Assembly (NCBI RefSeq): GCF_016904885.1
Contig: NZ_JADWYI010000001.1
Coordinates: forward strand, 3,782,001 to 3,846,000
Length of the DNA stretch: 64,000 bases
Source of the DNA: Archangium primigenium
GTDB taxonomy: Bacteria > Myxococcota > Myxococcia > Myxococcales > Myxococcaceae
Direction: 5' to 3'
The notes under the pieces are model-generated. The model searched no databases, was not told the DNA's origin, and saw only the letters and a list, made by a program, of their open reading frames with translations. A program made the position numbers and the translations under genes. Each line of letters starts with the position of its first letter. Positions within the stretch are counted from its first letter, which is position 1. Of the stretch, positions 1 to 12,008 are shown piece by piece.

Positions 1-3483
<3,483 letters not shown>

Positions 3484-3571
3484 GGTGTGCGCTGGCGTCC
3501 GCCCCCTCGAACTACATCGCGGACCCTCAACCTACCATGCCGTTTGGAGCCGCCTCAAAGCCGACCCCGGA

Positions 3572-3625
3572 CGCACGAAAGGCCGGAGGCCCCGGCGGAC
3601 TGCCCGGGACGTCCGGCCTCGTGCG
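3572..3625 (-). terminator. Hairpin after the outer-membrane barrel gene
   Basis: Arms 3572-3587 and 3612-3625 pair over 14 bp, with a two-base bulge (AA) in one arm and a 24-nt loop. It starts about 15 bases after the stop codon of the 3640-5175 gene. No U-tract follows, so the termination role is inferred from position. Confidence 0.5.
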
Positions 3626-3639
3626 GGGACCGCGGAGCG

Positions 3640-5175
3640 TTAGAAGCGCGCCTGCAGCAGCAGGTTGAAGCCGAGCGCGTGGGGCATCTGGAAGCTCGGC
3701 TGCGCGATGCCCACGGCGTCATCCCGGAACGTCGTCCGGTTCGGATCGTAGGTGTAATAGAGCTCGCCCACGGTGGCGACGGTCTCGGACAGATCCCAGC
3801 GGAACGTGCCCTTGGCGGAGAGGATGGGCTCGGCGAGGCAGATGGCGTTGGTCGGGCCGCACGTGGTCGGCAGGATGCTCAACGTGCTCACGTCGCGCAC
3901 CACCACGGTGCGCGTGCCGGTGAAGCCCTGGGGCGGGATGTTGCCGCCGAGCAGGGGATCCGGGCTGCGGAACGAGGAGGGCTGCTGCACGCCGATGATG
4001 AAGCCCGGCGTCAGGTGCCAGGCGGGGATGTTGTAGTCCGCGCCCGCGGCGAGGAACATCTCCGGGCTGACCTCGGTGCCCTTGGGGAACTCGCTGAAGG
4101 GCGGCAGGCCGGGCACCTCGAACTGGATGAAGGACAGGCTGCGGTAGAGGCCCAGCAGGTGGAAGCGCCAGTAGTTCCACTTGGCGCGCGCCTGGAGCGC
4201 CAGCGCCGTGGCGCCCTGGGGCACGGTGCGGCCGAACACGTCCGGATCCGACAGCGTCTGCACGAGGTAGCTGCCCTCGAGCGACACCGAGTAGGACAGG
4301 CCGCCCGGGTACTGCTCCGGGGCGAAGAAGCGCTGGTAGACGTCCGGATCGTTCTTGTAGAGCCGGAAGTCGATGCTCGTGCCGACGGGCACGCCCACGT
4401 GGTAGACGCCCTGCGCGGACACGCCCGCGGAGTTCACCGGCGCGCGCACGCTCTGGGCGGCCAGGCCCGGCACGATGCCCTTCTGGAAGTAGCCGCCGCC
4501 GGCCTCCAGGCGCAGCGTCTCCAGCACGTCCCAACCGGCGCCGGCCATGAAGCCGTAGAGCGACTCCTGCTCCTTGATGAGATCGTTGAACACGAGCGCC
4601 GTCTTGGCGCCCGCGTAGGCGTACCAACGGTCGCGCGTGAGCTGCAGCTTGGCGCCCGGCACGCCCGCCTGGGCGGCGCGCGTGGTGAACACGCCGCTGC
4701 CACCCCAGGAGATGCGGTAGGCGTAGCCGAGCCGGAAGCGGTCCGCGGACACGGGGAAGCCCGTGAGCGACAGCCCCTCGTTCTCGCCCCAGCCCTGGGG
4801 CCGGTACTGCAGGCGGATGTAGCTGGAGTTGTCCCGGAGCGAGATGTCGCCCGAGGGGTTCTCCAGCACGAGCACGGTGAAGGCCGCCTCGGTGGTGAGC
4901 CCCTCGAAGAACGCCGGCATCCGCTTGTAGAGGACGATGTTGGACAGCGTCTCGAAGCCGGAGAAGCGCGTGTTGAAGTTGTCGTAGAACTGGGTGTTCT
5001 GCAGACCGCCGCCAAAGCGCGCCGTGGGGCTGTTGGGCGTGGTCTCTCCCGAGTTGGCGAAGACGTTGTCATCCGCGAACGCGAAGGAGAGGCGGGTGTC
5101 GACGAAATCTCCGGCCCAGGCGGGTGCGGATAGGGTCATCAGCCCGGTGAGGGCCAGGGTACGCAGCGTTCTCAA
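3640..5175 (-). CDS. Predicted outer-membrane beta-barrel protein
   Basis: A 511-residue protein with a clear signal peptide ending AWA-GD near residue 22. The rest is alternating polar/aromatic strands typical of a barrel (GYAYRISWGG, YYTYDPN). The last residue is Phe (LLLQARF), the usual BAM-recognition ending of outer-membrane barrels. The start is a TTG preceded by GGAGGG; the next in-frame ATG would remove half the signal peptide. It lies 89 bases downstream of a lipoprotein gene on the same strand and is probably the last gene of a three-gene envelope operon. The family was not recognised; a porin or small-molecule channel is possible but unproven. Confidence 0.75.
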   Translation of the reverse strand: MRTLRTLALTGLMTLSAPAWAGDFVDTRLSFAFADDNVFANSGETTPNSPTARFGGGLQNTQFYDNFNTRFSGFETLSNIVLYKRMPAFFEGLTTEAAFTVLVLENPSGDISLRDNSSYIRLQYRPQGWGENEGLSLTGFPVSADRFRLGYAYRISWGGSGVFTTRAAQAGVPGAKLQLTRDRWYAYAGAKTALVFNDLIKEQESLYGFMAGAGWDVLETLRLEAGGGYFQKGIVPGLAAQSVRAPVNSAGVSAQGVYHVGVPVGTSIDFRLYKNDPDVYQRFFAPEQYPGGLSYSVSLEGSYLVQTLSDPDVFGRTVPQGATALALQARAKWNYWRFHLLGLYRSLSFIQFEVPGLPPFSEFPKGTEVSPEMFLAAGADYNIPAWHLTPGFIIGVQQPSSFRSPDPLLGGNIPPQGFTGTRTVVVRDVSTLSILPTTCGPTNAICLAEPILSAKGTFRWDLSETVATVGELYYTYDPNRTTFRDDAVGIAQPSFQMPHALGFNLLLQARF

Positions 5176-5215
5176 ATTCCCTCCAGGCGCGGCGGGGGGG
5201 ACGCCGCTCCTTCCG

Positions 5216-5236
5216 GCGCCCCAATGAGTGGGGCGC
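5216..5236 (-). terminator. GC-rich hairpin between lipoprotein and barrel genes
   Basis: GCGCCCC (5216-5222) and GGGGCGC (5230-5236) form a perfect 7-bp stem with a 7-nt loop, 29 bases after the lipoprotein stop. It may attenuate read-through into the barrel gene or protect the upstream message. No U-tract is present. Confidence 0.35.
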
Positions 5237-5264
5237 TCACATCCGATTCACGTCTTCTCTTTGG

Positions 5265-7274
5265 CTACTTACACGGCTGGACGGGCTTTGGGCACTCCAA
5301 GCCCACGCCGGGGTGGCAGCACAGGTCGTCGGCGTCGCGCGGCATCACCATCCACCGGGGCCGGGCGGCCTGCACCTGGCGCAGATGACCCACCACGTCA
5401 TAGGTGGCGCCGTGCAGGAAGCGGCACTGGCGGGCGCGCTCGGCGTCGGTGTCGCTCTCGTCGCAGTCCACGCGCAGATCCGGCACTGCGTCGCGCGTGA
5501 TGAGCAGCATGCGGGTGTGGGTGTTGGCGGCCACGTGGCAGCGCGGCGCCTGACCCTCGGGGGTCGTCTGGGCCAGGAAGGCCACGAAGCCCCCATTGGC
5601 GCTCGTGATGACGTCCTTGCGCTGGCGCGCGGGCAGCAGCTCGTCCTGGGTGCTCGCGGTGACGGTGGTGTCCCCGAAGCGCACGTGGGCGGCCTCCTCG
5701 CACCACACGCTCACCTGGGTGCCGGTGTCGTAGCCGATGGGCGTCTTGCGCGACGCGCCGCCCGACAGCGCCACCACCTGGGTGCGCGCGGGCAGGGTGT
5801 CATCCAGGCCCGCCTCGCGGGGGCCCGGGCCCGCCATCTCCACCACGAACTGGCCGAAGCCCGTGTACTGGGTGCGCTCGGCGCACACCGTGTTGGCGTA
5901 CGTCCCGGTGCCGGTGGTGCAGTCCGCGTTGCACTGGCGCTCGGCGGCGTTGGGATCCACGCCGGGGTTGGACGTGTCGCAGTTGCCCCAAATCCAGTTC
6001 CCCATCGCGTCCTTCGTCTGACAGAAGGAGGGCACGGTGGCGTCGCCGTTGAGGTCACACGTCTTGAAGACCTGGGGGAAGCGCACGCGGCGCATCTTCA
6101 CGAGCCCCGACTCCAGGCTCTCCATCTTCAGGTTCTTGTTGTTGTAGCCGCACAGAATGTCGGTGATGAACGGCGAGAGCACGTTGTCCAGGAAGCAGTG
6201 GCGCAGGTTGAGCTCCACCGGCGGGTTCTTGGCCAGGTGGATCTCCCACTCGTCCTGGGGCCGCAGGCGCACGTGCTCGCGCACCGTCCACGACGGGAAG
6301 GTGAGCTGCGTGGTGGAGGTGAACTCCTGGATGGAGCCCGCGAGCGTCCACAGCAGATCCCCGGGGTAGAGGCCCTCGGGGAAGCTGTAGTTGTAGACGA
6401 ACATGGAGCCGTACGTGCCGGGCAGGTAGCCGTTGGGCTCGGCCACGCGCACGCCCGAGGCCGAGGAGGTGTTCTCCGGCACGGGGCACGCGGTGATGTC
6501 GGTGACGAAGAAGCCCGAGGGGTCCGTGCCCGTGACGAGCAGCGTGACGTCCTGGTTGTCGTCGATGCCCGGACAGTCGCGCTTGAGGGCGCCACCGGCC
6601 TCCGGCATGCGGCCGATGGTGACGAACTGGTTGACGAAGGGCGAGGTGCGGTTGTCGAAGCCCTGCGGCGTCTGGATCGCCGCGAGCGAGGGCTCCTGGA
6701 AGTACATGGGCAGCGAGGCGCTGGACGCATAGCTGCGCGTCGTGGGCTCCTGGGGCAGCTTGGTGGGGTCCCCCGCGACGGCGCCGTTGATGTAGTGCAG
6801 CTTGACGGGCTCGTCGGCCACCAGCACACGCACTTCACCGAAGAGGTGCTGGGCGCGCAGCGTGCCCACGCCCACGCCCTTGGTGATCTGCACCCAGGCG
6901 TAGCCGTAGTCCCCGGCGAGTTCACCCGGGTCCATCTTGAAGCTCACCGGGCCATTGAAGTCCATGGGCTCGCCGCTCTTGCCCAGGGCGGTGACGCTCA
7001 CCTGCATCTCCACCTGTCCGGTGGGAATGACGTAGCGGCAGTCCGACTTGCCGCGCTGGTCCGCGGGCACCTGCTCGAGCGTGTCGTTGTAGCGCTTGAG
7101 GCAGGTGGGCACCACGCTCAGCGGCTGCAGGGTGCCGTCGTCGGCCACCGTGGACAGCCGCTGCACGTCCACCCGGAACGCGCCCACGCCGGACAGCGGG
7201 GGGGATTCCACCGCGTAACACCCGGAGACGGCGGCCGCCGCCGTGGCGGCCAGGAGGAGCTGGGTCGTCTTCAT
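5265..7274 (-). CDS. Secreted lipoprotein of unknown function
   Basis: 669 residues starting at ATG 7274. The N-terminus MKTTQLLLAATAAAAVSGC is a textbook lipoprotein signal with lipobox VSGC. The mature part is rich in beta strands and has many Cys pairs (CCHPG near the C-terminus), which suggests disulfides outside the cytoplasm. The start codon shares one base with the stop of the upstream nucleotidase gene (TGATG), so the two are almost certainly translationally coupled. The frame extends further upstream into that gene, but the lipobox fixes the start. No family recognised. It may partner the phosphoesterase or the barrel protein encoded on either side. Confidence 0.8.
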   Translation of the reverse strand: MKTTQLLLAATAAAAVSGCYAVESPPLSGVGAFRVDVQRLSTVADDGTLQPLSVVPTCLKRYNDTLEQVPADQRGKSDCRYVIPTGQVEMQVSVTALGKSGEPMDFNGPVSFKMDPGELAGDYGYAWVQITKGVGVGTLRAQHLFGEVRVLVADEPVKLHYINGAVAGDPTKLPQEPTTRSYASSASLPMYFQEPSLAAIQTPQGFDNRTSPFVNQFVTIGRMPEAGGALKRDCPGIDDNQDVTLLVTGTDPSGFFVTDITACPVPENTSSASGVRVAEPNGYLPGTYGSMFVYNYSFPEGLYPGDLLWTLAGSIQEFTSTTQLTFPSWTVREHVRLRPQDEWEIHLAKNPPVELNLRHCFLDNVLSPFITDILCGYNNKNLKMESLESGLVKMRRVRFPQVFKTCDLNGDATVPSFCQTKDAMGNWIWGNCDTSNPGVDPNAAERQCNADCTTGTGTYANTVCAERTQYTGFGQFVVEMAGPGPREAGLDDTLPARTQVVALSGGASRKTPIGYDTGTQVSVWCEEAAHVRFGDTTVTASTQDELLPARQRKDVITSANGGFVAFLAQTTPEGQAPRCHVAANTHTRMLLITRDAVPDLRVDCDESDTDAERARQCRFLHGATYDVVGHLRQVQAARPRWMVMPRDADDLCCHPGVGLECPKPVQPCK

Positions 7275-9646
7275 CACTTCACCTTGCGGCCGATGCGGCC
7301 GTCCTCGGAGGCGTTGGCCAGGGGCATCTTGACCGGGTTCTCGCAGAAGCGCTTGAGCTGGCCCGTCACCGAGCCGCACTCCTGCGCTCCGGCGATCACC
7401 TCGCGGCAGTTGCAGCGGCCGGCGTACGGCCCCGGGGGCACGCCGCACGTGGCCTGGATGATCTCCGGCGTGAGCCCCTGCACCTGGCAGCGCTCGGAGG
7501 CGTTGGCCGGAGACTGGAGCAGTTGCAGGCAGGTGCACTCGCCCACCTTCTTGGCCAGGGCGTCCTGGAACTCCTGGGCCTGACGGCACACGTTGCGCAG
7601 CTGCTCGTCCACCGTCCACTTGCCGTCGCGCAGCGCGCCGCAGTGCTCGCCGGTGGCGGACGTGGTGCGGCCCGCGTTGATGTCGTCACAGGTGCAGAAG
7701 CCCTGCATGTAGCCGATGAGCGAGTCGCGCAGCGAGATGCCCGTCTCCTGGCGCGTGGTGTTGCGCTTGAGCACGTTGAAGCCCGAGCCCCCCTTGGCGA
7801 TGTAGTCGTTCACCGCCACGCGGTACATGCCGTTGGGGTTGAGCGGGTTGCCGTTGATGGAGATGTCGATGGCGGGGTGGGCATAGCACCGGCTGCCGTC
7901 CACGTCCGACAGGCACTGCCAGGGCGCATGGCCCTCGCGACCCGTCTGGGGGCAGTCCTTGGCGCCCTGGCTCTGCTCGCACGCGATGCGCAGGTCGTTG
8001 ATCTGCACCTGGGCGCAATCCATGGTGAAGCGCGCGCCGGAGATCTGCGCCTGACTCACGCAGCCGCGCTCGGCCGAGCGCTCGGTCACGAAGTCGAGCA
8101 TCTCCTGAATCTCCGAGCCCGACAGGTTCATGATGTTGATGGTGTTCTCGAAGGGGAACACGTTGAACATGGACTCCTGGGTGACCGCGCCCGCGTAGAG
8201 GTTGTCGCGGATGCCCAGCGAGTTGGTGAGCGCCATCTCCGCCTCCACCGCGCGGCGCTTGCGCATGGAGTCCGCGGTGATGTTGCCCAGCGGCGAGTCA
8301 CCGCCCGAGGAGTTGTTGCGCCGCTCGAGGTTGCGCGGCGCGTAGGAGAAGATGGACGTCAGCTGCAGCTTGAAGTCCATGCCCAGCAGGTAGGACTGCA
8401 TGAGATCCGTGGTCTCGCGGTCCTCCTGGGCCTGGCACTTGGCCAGGGCCTCGCGCACGCCGGGCGCGTTGATGAACTGGCCGGGGTTCCAGTAGTTGTC
8501 CTTGTAGTAGGCGCGCATGGCGTCGTCGCACCACAGGCCGTCCACCGGGAAGGCCTTGAAGGTCTGGCTGACGACCTCGGCGCCATCCGGTCCGCGCTCC
8601 TCGGCGGTGGGCACCTTCACGATGAGGTCCAGGCGGCCCACGTACTTGGCGAACGCGCCCGAGTGCGCCAGCACCACCTTGCGGCCGCTCGGGTCGCTCA
8701 GCTGCTGCGGCGGGTTGAGCACCACGTGCAGGTGACCGCCGAGGATGACGTCCAGGCCGGACACGCCGGGGATGAGCACCTTGACCACCGCCTTGGGCTG
8801 GCCCGCGAGCGCGGGATCCGCCCACTCCAGGATCTGCCAGGGCTCCTGGGCGCGCTCGATGAAGGGCTTGGCGCGCTCGTACTCGTAGAAGGCCTCGTAG
8901 CCGCGGATGAGATCCTGGTCCTCGTGCAGGCCCAGGTGGCTGACGACGACGATCAGGTCCACCACCGGGCGCAGCATCTGCACGTAGGCGCGCGCCACCT
9001 CGTTCTGCTCCAGGGGCGTGGCCTGCAGCGAGTTGCCGCCCTCCACGAGGGAGTTGAGCGAGGAGATGTTGGCCATGCCGATGATGCCCACGCGCAGGCC
9101 CTGCATGTTGCGGATGACGTAGGGCACGCTGTTGAGCAGCGCCTGCTTGTTGCCGGGATCCTTCGGGCTGTCCCAGGCGTAGTTGGCCGCCATGAGCGGG
9201 AAGCTCGCGAAGTCGCGCGCCTTCTGCACGAAGTTGCCCAGGCCCGCGTCGAACTCGTGGTTGCCGATCACCGCCGCGTCCAGGTACATGCGCGACAGGA
9301 ACTTGAACTCGGCCTCGCCACTGAAGAGGTTGAAGATGGGCGCGCCCTGGAAGCAGTCACCCGAGTCCAGGTGCATCACGCGCTCGGAGCGCTTGCGCTC
9401 GCGCTTGAGGATGGCGCCCATGCGCGTGGCGCCGCCGAACGGGCCCGCCTCCGGCACGATCCCCAGGTCCGTGTCCGTCTTCAACGGCGAGAAGTCGTAG
9501 GGGATGAGGCGCGAGTGGATGTCCGAGGTGTGCAGCAGCGTGAGGCGGACTTCCTGCCCCGACAGGTCGATGTCATTGCCCTCCATGACGGGCATGCACG
9601 AAGCACAGAGCAGGACGGAGAGAAGTCCGGGCAGGAGGCGTCGCAT
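7274..9646 (-). CDS. 5'-nucleotidase / UshA-type metallophosphoesterase, exported
   Basis: 790 residues. The N-terminus is a lipoprotein-like signal (LLSVLLCASC). The calcineurin-like metallophosphatase domain shows HTSDIHS (metal site 1), LDSGDCFQG, GNHEFD and GGHLH in the usual order over residues about 35-330. The C-terminal 5'-nucleotidase domain follows (PLGNITADSMR, MFNVFPFENT, AVNDYIAKGGSGF). The last 150 residues are Cys-rich and not part of the core family. It probably hydrolyses extracellular nucleotides or nucleotide sugars to release phosphate and nucleoside. It is the first gene of a coupled operon with the lipoprotein and the barrel. A Leu replaces the usual Thr in GGHTH. Confidence 0.85.
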   Translation of the reverse strand: MRRLLPGLLSVLLCASCMPVMEGNDIDLSGQEVRLTLLHTSDIHSRLIPYDFSPLKTDTDLGIVPEAGPFGGATRMGAILKRERKRSERVMHLDSGDCFQGAPIFNLFSGEAEFKFLSRMYLDAAVIGNHEFDAGLGNFVQKARDFASFPLMAANYAWDSPKDPGNKQALLNSVPYVIRNMQGLRVGIIGMANISSLNSLVEGGNSLQATPLEQNEVARAYVQMLRPVVDLIVVVSHLGLHEDQDLIRGYEAFYEYERAKPFIERAQEPWQILEWADPALAGQPKAVVKVLIPGVSGLDVILGGHLHVVLNPPQQLSDPSGRKVVLAHSGAFAKYVGRLDLIVKVPTAEERGPDGAEVVSQTFKAFPVDGLWCDDAMRAYYKDNYWNPGQFINAPGVREALAKCQAQEDRETTDLMQSYLLGMDFKLQLTSIFSYAPRNLERRNNSSGGDSPLGNITADSMRKRRAVEAEMALTNSLGIRDNLYAGAVTQESMFNVFPFENTINIMNLSGSEIQEMLDFVTERSAERGCVSQAQISGARFTMDCAQVQINDLRIACEQSQGAKDCPQTGREGHAPWQCLSDVDGSRCYAHPAIDISINGNPLNPNGMYRVAVNDYIAKGGSGFNVLKRNTTRQETGISLRDSLIGYMQGFCTCDDINAGRTTSATGEHCGALRDGKWTVDEQLRNVCRQAQEFQDALAKKVGECTCLQLLQSPANASERCQVQGLTPEIIQATCGVPPGPYAGRCNCREVIAGAQECGSVTGQLKRFCENPVKMPLANASEDGRIGRKVK

Positions 9647-9677
9647 TCGAGGGGGCGATCCAGGGGCAGTGAGGAAT

Positions 9678-9706
9678 TTGACTGCTACAAGACGGCGCAA
9701 GGTACG
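9678..9706 (+). promoter_or_regulatory. Candidate sigma-70-type promoter for the Nudix gene
   Basis: TTGACT (9678-9683) matches a -35 box at 5 of 6 positions. The -10 position 17 bases downstream (GGTACG) is poor. It lies in the 120-bp divergent gap between the nucleotidase and Nudix genes. Confidence 0.25.
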
Positions 9707-9766
9707 GGATCCTCTGGGGGTGGGCAAGCAACGCCCCGACGTCGATTCATCGCTCAAGGAGCAGGC

Positions 9767-10441
9767 ATGCGTACGGACACGGGGAGCGCGGTCACGGATA
9801 TCGAGATCATCGAGGATTTCTCCTCGACGGCGCGGTGCGACGAGGGCTTCCTGCGCCTCAAGCGCTTGCGCTGCCGCAACCGGCGCGCGGACGGCTCGAC
9901 GTCGGAGGTGTACCGGGTGGACGTGGTGGATCGCCCGCGCCTGGACGCGGTGGCGGTGGTGGTGTTTCGGCGCGGTGCGTCGGGCCTGGAGGTGCTCACG
10001 CGGATGAACCTGCGGCCCGCCGCGTACTTCCGGCGTGACAAGCCGATGGTGCTCCCGGACGGTGCGTCCTACCTGCGGGTGGAGGAGATCGTCGCGGGGC
10101 TGCTCGAGCCCGAGGATCGCGGCGAGGCGGGCCTGCGCCACCGCGCGGCCGAGGAGGTGCGCGAGGAGGCGGGCTACGTCGTGCGGCCCGAGGACGTCCG
10201 GCTGCTCGGCGCGGGCTTCTTCGTGGCGCCGGGCATCCTGTCGGAGAAGGTGTTTCCCGCGGCGGTGGACGTGACGGGCCTCGTGCCCGAGCCGCCCTCG
10301 GGGGATGGCTCGCCGCTGGAGGAGGGCGGGGACGTGCGGTGGCGGCCGTTCGGCGAGTTGCTCGCGCTGTGCCGCGCGGGCCAGGTGCCCGATGCGAAGA
10401 CGGAGCTGTGTCTGCTGCGGCTCCTGGCCGAGCAGGCGTGA
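9767..10441 (+). CDS. Nudix hydrolase
   Basis: 224 residues from ATG 9767, with AAGGAG 7 bases upstream as ribosome site. The Nudix helix is seen around residue 130 as AAEEVREEAGYVV, preceded by an acidic stretch. The canonical REUxEExGU motif reads EEVREEAGY, so the first Arg is replaced by Glu while the metal-binding glutamates remain. The N-terminal strand-rich region (VYRVDVVDRPRLDAVAVVVF) resembles ADP-ribose/sugar-nucleotide pyrophosphatases. Likely a cytoplasmic nucleoside-diphosphate-sugar hydrolase; exact substrate unknown. The upstream open frame continues across the divergent nucleotidase gene and is not coding. Confidence 0.85.
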   Translation: MRTDTGSAVTDIEIIEDFSSTARCDEGFLRLKRLRCRNRRADGSTSEVYRVDVVDRPRLDAVAVVVFRRGASGLEVLTRMNLRPAAYFRRDKPMVLPDGASYLRVEEIVAGLLEPEDRGEAGLRHRAAEEVREEAGYVVRPEDVRLLGAGFFVAPGILSEKVFPAAVDVTGLVPEPPSGDGSPLEEGGDVRWRPFGELLALCRAGQVPDAKTELCLLRLLAEQA

Positions 10442-10497
10442 ATCGGGGGGCGGGTGATTGGCGGCGGGGCGCCAAGACGGATAGGGTGCCTCACGAC

Positions 10498-11892
10498 ATG
10501 CACCTCGCTGCTCCTTCGTCCTTGCCCCCGCGGCCGGAGTACTCGCGGGCCTTCCGCCTGCGCCGCGCCCAGAACTGGCTCACCCTGGGCACCATGTACG
10601 CGGCCATGTACATGGGCCGCTACAACTTCTCCTTCGCCAACGCGACGCTGTCGGGGAAGTACGGGTGGAGCAAGACGCAGGTGGGCGCCATCATCAGCGC
10701 CGCCACGCTCATCTACGGCATCTCGGCCATCTTCAACGGCCCCTTCGCCGACCGCATCGGGGGGCGCCGCGCCATGCTGCTGGGCGCCGTGGGCGCGGTG
10801 GTGTTCAACCTGGCCTTCGGGTTGGGGGCGTACCTGGGCTTCCTCGGCACGGGCACGGTGCTGCTCGGCTACCTGGCCACGGTCTGGTCGCTGAACATGT
10901 ACTTCCAGTCGTACTCGGCCCTGGCGCTCATCAAGGTGAACTCGGGCTGGTTCCACATCAGCGAGCGCGGCGTGTTCTCCGCCATCTTCGGCTCGATGAT
11001 CCAGGGCGGCCGGGCGCTCATCTTCCTCATCGCGCCCTTCCTGGTGGCCACGCTGCCCTGGCAGTTCGTCTTCTTCGTGCCCGCGCTGGTGATGACGACC
11101 CTGGGCGTGCTCACCTTCCTGTGGGTGCGCGACGCGCCGGACGAGGCGGGCCTGCCCGCGCTGGACACGGCGGATGCCTCCAGCGGGTACACGGGCAAGG
11201 TGGACCTGTCCTACGTGGCGCGCGTGGTGTTCACCAACCCCGTGACCCTCACCATCGCGGCGGCCGAGTTCTGCACGGGCTTCGTGCGCCACGGCTTCGA
11301 GCAGTGGTTCCCGCGCTACATGCAGGAGGCGCAGAAGCTGCCGCTGGACAGCCCCGTGTTCCAGAAGGGCGCCTTTGGCGTGGTGGTCGCGGGCATCGCG
11401 GGCGCGTTCTCCGCGGGCTTCCTGTCCGACCTGCTCTTCAAGGCGCGTCGGCCGCCCGTGGCCTTCATCGGCTACGTGCTGCAGGTGGTGTGCATGGCCA
11501 TCATCTGGAAGGCGCCGAGCCTGGAGCTGGTGATCGCCGCCTTCGTGGTGAACTCGTTCTCCATCAGCATCGTGCACTCCATGCTCTCGGGCACCTCGTC
11601 CATGGACTTCGGCGGCAAGAAGGCCGCGGCCACCGCCGCGGGCATGTTCGACGGCATGCAGTACGTGGGCGGCTCGGTGGTGGGCGTGGGCATGGGCTGG
11701 CTGCTGGAGAACTTCGGCTGGGGCGCCTGGGGCCCGAGCATGATCGGCTTCTCCGCGGTGGGCGGCGTGCTGATGCTCTTCCTGTGGAACGCCCGCCCCA
11801 AGGCGCACGGGGCCCCGGCGGCGCCCGTGGAGTCCCTGACCCCGGGCGGTACCTCCTCGCCGCCCTCGTCCCGCACGGGCACCGGCGGCTAG
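10498..11892 (+). CDS. MFS transporter of the organophosphate:phosphate antiporter type (GlpT/UhpT-like)
   Basis: 464 residues with about 12 hydrophobic segments. The first loop MYMGRYNFSFANATLS and the segment GWFHISERGVFSAIFG are characteristic of the OPA branch of the major facilitator superfamily, which exchanges glycerol-3-phosphate or hexose phosphates for phosphate across the inner membrane. The MFS loop 2-3 motif is present (GPFADRIGGRRAML). A GTG at 10486 in the same frame is an alternative start. It lies 56 bases after the Nudix gene on the same strand and may be co-transcribed. Substrate not determinable from the sequence. Confidence 0.85.
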   Translation: MHLAAPSSLPPRPEYSRAFRLRRAQNWLTLGTMYAAMYMGRYNFSFANATLSGKYGWSKTQVGAIISAATLIYGISAIFNGPFADRIGGRRAMLLGAVGAVVFNLAFGLGAYLGFLGTGTVLLGYLATVWSLNMYFQSYSALALIKVNSGWFHISERGVFSAIFGSMIQGGRALIFLIAPFLVATLPWQFVFFVPALVMTTLGVLTFLWVRDAPDEAGLPALDTADASSGYTGKVDLSYVARVVFTNPVTLTIAAAEFCTGFVRHGFEQWFPRYMQEAQKLPLDSPVFQKGAFGVVVAGIAGAFSAGFLSDLLFKARRPPVAFIGYVLQVVCMAIIWKAPSLELVIAAFVVNSFSISIVHSMLSGTSSMDFGGKKAAATAAGMFDGMQYVGGSVVGVGMGWLLENFGWGAWGPSMIGFSAVGGVLMLFLWNARPKAHGAPAAPVESLTPGGTSSPPSSRTGTGG

Positions 11893-12008
11893 GCGCGAAA
11901 AGGTTGCGCCACCAAACGAGCGCCCGGGCCCCGGACAACGTCCGCTGCAGGGCGTCGCGGACCGAGGGCCACTAGGGTGTGACGGAGTCGTGACGTAGAC
12001 TCCTCCGC

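Noticed and set aside
5313-7583. A 756-codon plus-strand open frame opposite the lipoprotein gene
   Set aside because: Low-complexity His/Val/Ala-rich translation and no domain; the opposite strand has a lipobox and Cys-rich protein.
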